Source: Achromobacter marplatensis (GTDB lineage Bacteria; Pseudomonadota; Gammaproteobacteria; Burkholderiales; Burkholderiaceae_B). Taken from it: a stretch of DNA of 64,000 nucleotides. Position numbers and translations under genes: made by a program. Within the stretch, counting starts at the first letter, position 1, and the number at the start of each line of letters is the position of its first letter. Below the pieces are notes generated by a model, which saw nothing but the letters and a program-made list of their open reading frames with translations, did not search any database and was not told the DNA's origin. Below, in pieces: positions 63,436 to 64,000 of this stretch. The stretch is from assembly GCF_002209535.1 (NCBI RefSeq), contig NZ_NJIG01000002.1:620001-684000 (forward strand), read 5' to 3'.

Positions 63436-63894
63436 CTAGGCGGTTTCGTCCAGCCGCATTCCCACGTGCGGGATGCCGTCCTCGATGTATTCCTCGGTGA
63501 CCTGCACGAAGCCGTGCCCGCCGTAGTAGTTGCGCAAGCGGGCCTGGGCGCCCAGGTACATGGCGCGGCCGGGCCAACGCTGGCGCACTTCCTGCATTGC
63601 ATGGCGGATCAGCTCGTGGCCCAGGCCCTGGCCGCGTGCCCAGGGCGCGGTGATGACGCGTCCGATCTCGATCTGCCCGTCTTTTTGTGATGGGTCCAGC
63701 ATCCGGCAATAGGCGGCCAATTGGCCGTCCTGCCATGCCATCAGGTGGCACGTCTGGCCGATCAGGTCCTTGCCGTCGACGTCCTGGAAGATGCACTGCT
63801 GTTCGATGACGAAGACTTCCGTGCGCAGGCGCAGGATCGCGTAGATCTCCGGCACGGTCAGGTCCTGGTGGGGTTTGCAGATCCAATCGGGCAT
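63436..63894 (-). CDS. ElaA family GNAT acetyltransferase
   Basis: A 152-residue GNAT protein of the ElaA subgroup: LRTEVFVIEQQCIFQDVDGKDL near the start is the ElaA hallmark (RxxVFVVEQxCxYxDxDxxD), and VITAPWARGQGLGHELIRHA is the acetyl-CoA-binding motif A. Substrate unknown. Convergent with scoB. The last 106 bases of the window upstream of it contain no gene; they end with a T run and AT-rich sequence. Confidence 0.9.
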   Translation of the reverse strand: MPDWICKPHQDLTVPEIYAILRLRTEVFVIEQQCIFQDVDGKDLIGQTCHLMAWQDGQLAAYCRMLDPSQKDGQIEIGRVITAPWARGQGLGHELIRHAMQEVRQRWPGRAMYLGAQARLRNYYGGHGFVQVTEEYIEDGIPHVGMRLDETA

Positions 63895-64000
63895 TGCGTC
63901 AATCCAAGGGGGCAGGGGGTGAAAAGCAGGGCGCCGTTAGCGTACCTCAAACCGGCCCCGTTTTTTTTGATGCACTGTTACATAAATTCACGGGTATACC

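Noticed and set aside
63895..64000. Possible promoter at the right edge
   Set aside because: T run and AT-rich bases are present but no -35/-10 pair with acceptable spacing, and the downstream gene is outside the window.

Overview
This window is a GC-rich stretch of a betaproteobacterial chromosome. Gene content and order (trpB-trpA-accD; rne divergent from rluC; yceD-rpmF-plsX-fabHDG-acpP-fabF; rpoE-rseA-rseB-mucD-lepA-lepB-rnc-era-recO; pepA-holC divergent from lptF), together with many Bug/TctC-type and LysR-type genes, point to Alcaligenaceae (Burkholderiales), most likely Achromobacter or a close Bordetella relative. The placement is an inference from gene order and protein families, not from a database search. 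No tRNA, rRNA, insertion sequence, prophage or CRISPR array was seen.

Layout. 1-3.4 kb: end of the tryptophan operon, accD, then a PagL-type lipid A deacylase. 3.5-9.95 kb: RNase E (minus) with a 510-base leader region shared with divergent rluC, a HAD phosphatase, and the Tat-exported MsrP with its membrane partner MsrQ. 10.6-12.7 kb: minus-strand operon maf / RsmI-like methyltransferase / amidase lipoprotein. 12.9-19.5 kb: ribosomal protein L32 and the type II fatty-acid synthesis cluster. 19.5-28.9 kb: a YgfX-like membrane protein fused translationally to the sigma-E operon, then DegP/MucD, LepA, signal peptidase I, RNase III, Era and a short RecO.

28.9-35.2 kb is the first accessory block: a LysR regulator, a compact operon (Bug binding protein, AstE/aspartoacylase-like deacylase, zinc-ribbon PLP lyase), and a pair made of a nucleotide-translocase-like carrier and a Tat-exported aldo/keto reductase. 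35.3-39.8 kb returns to core genes (Bax inhibitor-1-like protein, holC, pepA, lptF). 39.8-45.4 kb holds a LysR regulator with a clear palindromic operator, an orphan branched-chain-type binding protein, mmsA, cysB with a strongly structured promoter region, and an iron-box-controlled DUF2325 gene.

45.5-52.5 kb: NlpC/P60 lipoprotein, a translationally coupled prpE / GlcG-like / UMF1-type transporter operon, and acs. 52.5-59.5 kb is the second accessory block: EamA exporter, threonine aldolase, omega-amino-acid aminotransferase, a GntR regulator with two winged-helix domains, and a cytochrome P450 / ABM monooxygenase pair whose P450 carries a 15-bp minisatellite next to the heme cysteine. 59.5-64 kb: ETF-ubiquinone oxidoreductase, thioesterase, two-subunit 3-oxoacid CoA-transferase and an ElaA-type acetyltransferase.

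Most of the window is ordinary core genome. The points most worth a second look are the P450 repeat, the tandem-wHTH GntR with a shared AATACAA motif, the Bug/deacylase/PLP operon, the Fur-box DUF2325 gene, the cysB intergenic inverted repeats, the apparently leaderless lepA, and the YgfX-like protein coupled to rpoE.
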